NCBI GenBank assembly: GCA_964557085.1
Contig: CAZKYS010000117.1
Coordinates: forward strand, 1 to 7,004
Source of the DNA: Pseudaquidulcibacter sp964557085
GTDB taxonomy: Bacteria > Pseudomonadota > Alphaproteobacteria > Caulobacterales > Aquidulcibacteraceae
DNA length: 7,004 bases
Direction: 5' to 3'
The notes below the pieces were generated by a model, which was given only the letters and a program-made list of their open reading frames with translations, was not told the DNA's origin and searched no databases. A program made the position numbers and the translations under genes. Within the stretch, counting starts at the first letter, position 1. The number at the start of each line of letters is the position of its first letter. Shown piece after piece: positions 6,940 to 7,004 of this stretch.

Positions 6940-7004
6940 TTAACAATATGAACGCGCCAATGAAGCGCCTTCAAGCCCAAAAGCAAGATGTTTGCCAGCC
7001 CCCC
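6940..7004 (-). CDS. Possible C-terminal end of a convergent gene (cut by right edge)
   Basis: On the minus strand one frame reads GAGKHLAFGLEGASLARSYC and then stops at TAA (6942-6940), 35 bp beyond the glnE stop. The residue mix and codons (AAA, CTT, GCT, TTT, GGC) resemble the confirmed genes better than the competing plus-strand frame that opens at GTG 6906. Only 20 residues are visible, so I cannot name a family. It could equally be chance: the other minus-strand frame here is also open. No hairpin with a T-run separates it from glnE. Confidence 0.35.
   Translation of the reverse strand, partial: GAGKHLAFGLEGASLARSYC

Noticed and set aside
6954..6968. GCGC-N7-GCGC stem as a terminator after glnE
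   Set aside because: Only a 4-bp palindromic arm with no following T-run on either strand; it also lies inside the possible convergent coding frame.
6906..7004. Plus-strand frame from GTG at 6906 open to the window edge
   Set aside because: Starts 1 nt after the glnE stop but without a ribosome binding site of its own; the translation (VKLRRKNISLAFNN...) is unlike a protein I know and uses CGA and CGG codons rare in the neighbouring genes. The minus-strand frame is somewhat more plausible.

Overview
The window looks like ordinary chromosomal DNA from an alphaproteobacterium with an AT-rich genome. All genes use the same A/T-leaning codons, and there are no transposases, integrases, tRNAs, long repeats or CRISPR-like arrays. 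The gene order HtrA/DegP protease, OmpR-type response regulator, sensor histidine kinase, glnE is, to my knowledge, an arrangement familiar from Hyphomicrobiales (Rhizobium/Brucella relatives). An AT-rich member of that order or a close relative is therefore the best guess; the sequence does not fix the genus.

Layout. Positions 1-184 (minus strand) hold the N-terminal 61 codons of an ArsR-family repressor that runs off the left edge. Positions 185-416 are a divergent, very AT-rich intergenic region. Its left side carries two near-identical 12-bp dyads 32 bp apart, probable operators for the ArsR gene. Its right side must contain the promoter of the main operon and has a repeated TGTTAA-N-GTTG element. 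Positions 417-6904 are a tightly packed plus-strand operon: degP-like protease (417-1925), response regulator (1935-2606), histidine kinase (2611-4095, TTG start) and glnE (4106-6904), with gaps of only 9, 4 and 10 bp. After glnE, positions 6905-7004 contain what may be the last 20 codons of a convergent minus-strand gene ending at 6940.

How the genes fit together. DegP handles misfolded proteins in the periplasm. The kinase, with two membrane segments and a periplasmic domain of about 130 residues, probably senses an envelope or extracellular cue and phosphorylates the response regulator at Asp51, which then binds DNA. GlnE is the adenylyltransferase/adenylyl-removing enzyme that sets glutamine synthetase activity according to nitrogen status. 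Co-transcription would tie envelope quality control and a two-component system to the nitrogen assimilation switch; the functional link is inferred from packing only.

All catalytic motifs checked are intact. I saw no frameshift or truncation other than the edge-cut genes. I do not see a previously undescribed system here. The points most worth a second look are the paired ArsR operators, the repeats before degP, the non-ATG start of the kinase and its unassigned sensor domain.
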